NCBI GenBank assembly: GCA_025463285.1 | Contig: JAOBWI010000077.1 | Coordinates: forward strand, 1-40,911 | Direction of reading: 5' to 3' | Source of the DNA: Acidimicrobiaceae bacterium | GTDB lineage: Bacteria; Actinomycetota; Acidimicrobiia; Acidimicrobiales; RAAP-2 | Length of the DNA stretch: 40,911 nucleotides | Shown here: positions 39,607 to 40,911 of the stretch, piece by piece | Numbering within the stretch: position 1 is the stretch's first letter | Layout: each line of letters opens with the position of its first letter | Notes under the pieces: model-generated | Database searches by the model: none | What the model saw: the letters and a program-made list of their open reading frames with translations, nothing else | Told to the model about the DNA's origin: nothing | Made by a program: the position numbers and the translations under genes

Positions 39607-40911
39607 TTAGCGACGACGGGGGCGCGGGCTTCGACGTCCACCACCGTCACCGTCACTAAAGGACGGACCGCCGGGACCGAGGTCACCGATCTCGCCGGCC
39701 AACTCGGCCTCGAAGGAGGCCTCGAAGGTCGAGGACTTAGGTGCAGCACTAGTGGGACGATCGCTACGATCGCCGCCACTGCGGCCGTCGCGGTCGTTGC
39801 GTCCCTCTCGTTCGGGTCGACGTTCGCGGCTGCGCGGTTCAGCAACCACGTCGGGAAAGTCACCCACCAAAGAGAGCGAGACCTTGCCCTGAGGGTCGAT
39901 GTCGTCGACTTTGACTTCGAGCGCCTGTCCCAACTCGAGCACGTCTTCGACTTGGCCGATGCGCTTGTTGTCATTGAGGGGTGCCAGCTTCGAGATGTGC
40001 AGCAGTCCGTCGCGACCCGGGAGGATGTTGATGAACGCACCGAACTTGGCGATCGACACCACGCGGCCCTGGTAGACCGCGCCCACGTCAGCCGAGGGCG
40101 GGTCCAAGATAAGCGAGATACGCCGGCGCGCCTCTTCGACGGCCCGGCCATCTTTCGCTCCGATAGTGACCGTGCCCACGACCCCGTCGTCGTCGACGGC
40201 GATGTCGGCGCCGGTCTCTTGCTGGAGGGTGTTGATGACTTTGCCCTTCGGCCCAATGACTTCGCCAATCTTGTCGATCGGAATCTCGAGCGTGACGATC
40301 TTGGGTGCCACGTCAGCCACTTCGCTGCGCGGCTCGGCGATCGTGTCGGTAAGAACCTTCAAGATGGCGAGGCGAGCGTCCTTAGCTTGGTGCAGGGCCT
40401 TCTTCAAGACATCGGCGGGCAGTCCGTCGATCTTGGTGTCGAGCTGGAGGGCCGTCACGGCGTCGGCGGTGCCGGCGACCTTGAAGTCCATGTCGCCGAA
40501 GGCGTCTTCGGCGCCCAGGATGTCGGTCAAGGTCACGTAGGTGCCTTCGTCGTAGACGAGGCCCATGGCGATGCCCGCCACGGGCGCTTTGATCGGCACG
40601 CCCGCCGCCATCAAGGACAGCGTCGAGCCACACACCGAACCCATGGACGTCGAACCATTCGACTGCATGATGTCAGAGACCACACGAATGGTGTACGCGA
40701 AGTCCTCTTCGCTGGGCAGTACCGGCACGAGCGCACGCTCGGCCAACATGCCGTGCCCGACCTCGCGACGCTTGGGCGCGCCCACGCGACCGGTCTCGCC
40801 GGTGGAGTAGGGCGGGAAGTTGTAGTGGTGCATGTAGCGCTTCTTGGTGATGGGGCTCAGCGAGTCGATCTGCTGCTCCATCTTCAGCATGTTCAGCGTG
40901 GTGACGCCCAG
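39607..40911 (-). CDS. pnp: Polyribonucleotide nucleotidyltransferase (partial, 5' end outside the window)
   Basis: A 3'-5' phosphorolytic RNA exonuclease. The C-terminal portion is present: the second RNase PH domain (from the window edge; [36 protein letters not shown]), a KH domain (about [18 protein letters not shown]) and an S1 domain ([18 protein letters not shown]). A tail rich in Arg, Gly and Asp ends in [12 protein letters not shown]. The reading frame is open to 40911, so the first part of the gene is cut by the window end; an internal ATG at 40888-40890 is not the true start. Confidence 0.96.
   Translation of the reverse strand: MGVTTLNMLKMEQQIDSLSPITKKRYMHHYNFPPYSTGETGRVGAPKRREVGHGMLAERALVPVLPSEEDFAYTIRVVSDIMQSNGSTSMGSVCGSTLSLMAAGVPIKAPVAGIAMGLVYDEGTYVTLTDILGAEDAFGDMDFKVAGTADAVTALQLDTKIDGLPADVLKKALHQAKDARLAILKVLTDTIAEPRSEVADVAPKIVTLEIPIDKIGEVIGPKGKVINTLQQETGADIAVDDDGVVGTVTIGAKDGRAVEEARRRISLILDPPSADVGAVYQGRVVSIAKFGAFINILPGRDGLLHISKLAPLNDNKRIGQVEDVLELGQALEVKVDDIDPQGKVSLSLVGDFPDVVAEPRSRERRPEREGRNDRDGRSGGDRSDRPTSAAPKSSTFEASFEAELAGEIGDLGPGGPSFSDGDGGGRRSPRPRRR

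Noticed and set aside
1..40911. CRISPR arrays, IS elements, transposases, rRNA genes
   Set aside because: No regularly spaced repeat arrays, transposase motifs or rRNA-like stretches were seen on either strand.

Overview
The window is about 60% GC, dense and mostly operonic. It looks like the chromosome of an actinobacterium (Actinomycetota), possibly of a deep-branching class such as Acidimicrobiia; the class is inference only. The evidence is an actinobacterial-type LexA with CGAAC-N4-GTTCG boxes, frequent GTG starts and GTGA/ATGA stop-start overlaps, leaderless-looking promoters, a tRNA-Cys with encoded CCA, and a gene set and order (nrdR, LysM protein, lexA, hflX, dapF, miaA, miaB, ftsK, rnj, dapA, dapB, pnp) that recalls, from memory, the Mycobacterium tuberculosis Rv2718c-Rv2783c region.

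Region 1 (47-5441, + strand) is a small defence-like block: a single-chain MmeI-type (class IIL) restriction-modification enzyme, an ImmA/IrrE-type HExxH peptidase overlapping it, a protein joining a DnaJ J-domain to two membrane helices and an Mrr-like nuclease domain, and an unrecognised 260-aa protein. It ends next to the 3' end of a minus-strand tRNA-Cys (5813-5886), and a 12-bp copy of part of that tRNA lies at 5569-5580. No integrase is visible.

Region 2 (5913-7194) holds a tiny membrane protein and an exported L,D-transpeptidase. Region 3 (7196-13066) is an SOS block. lexA reads rightward. Reading leftward are (a) a MoxR-type AAA+ ATPase and an HExxH-plus-VWA protein, divergent from lexA across two LexA boxes, and (b) a LysM membrane protein, nrdR, a PIG-L deacetylase and dinB, behind a strong promoter bracketed by two perfect LexA boxes.

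Region 4 (13076-25746, - strand) is a housekeeping run: dapE, dapD, dapC, hflX, dapF, miaA, miaB, an RhtA-like exporter, thrB, a D,D-carboxypeptidase and ftsK. With dapA and dapB further right, the window carries six enzymes of the succinylase route to diaminopimelate and lysine.

Region 5 (26111-33466, + strand) interrupts this minus-strand run between ftsK and rnj. It is a catabolic-looking cluster: amidohydrolase, CMD-family protein, alpha/beta-hydrolase-fold protein with lysine where the nucleophile should be, Ltp2-like thiolase-fold protein, DUF35 partner, CaiB-type CoA-transferase, a second amidohydrolase with a reduced metal site, and a siderophore-interacting-type flavoprotein. Region 6 (33463-40911, - strand) returns to the conserved order: rnj, dapA, dapB, a large YfhO-like membrane protein, and pnp (5' end outside the window) with its terminator.

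The best candidates for something undescribed are the SOS-linked MoxR/HExxH-VWA pair beside lexA, the J-domain/membrane/Mrr protein behind the MmeI-type enzyme, and the catabolic cluster with its Lys-for-Ser hydrolase-fold protein.
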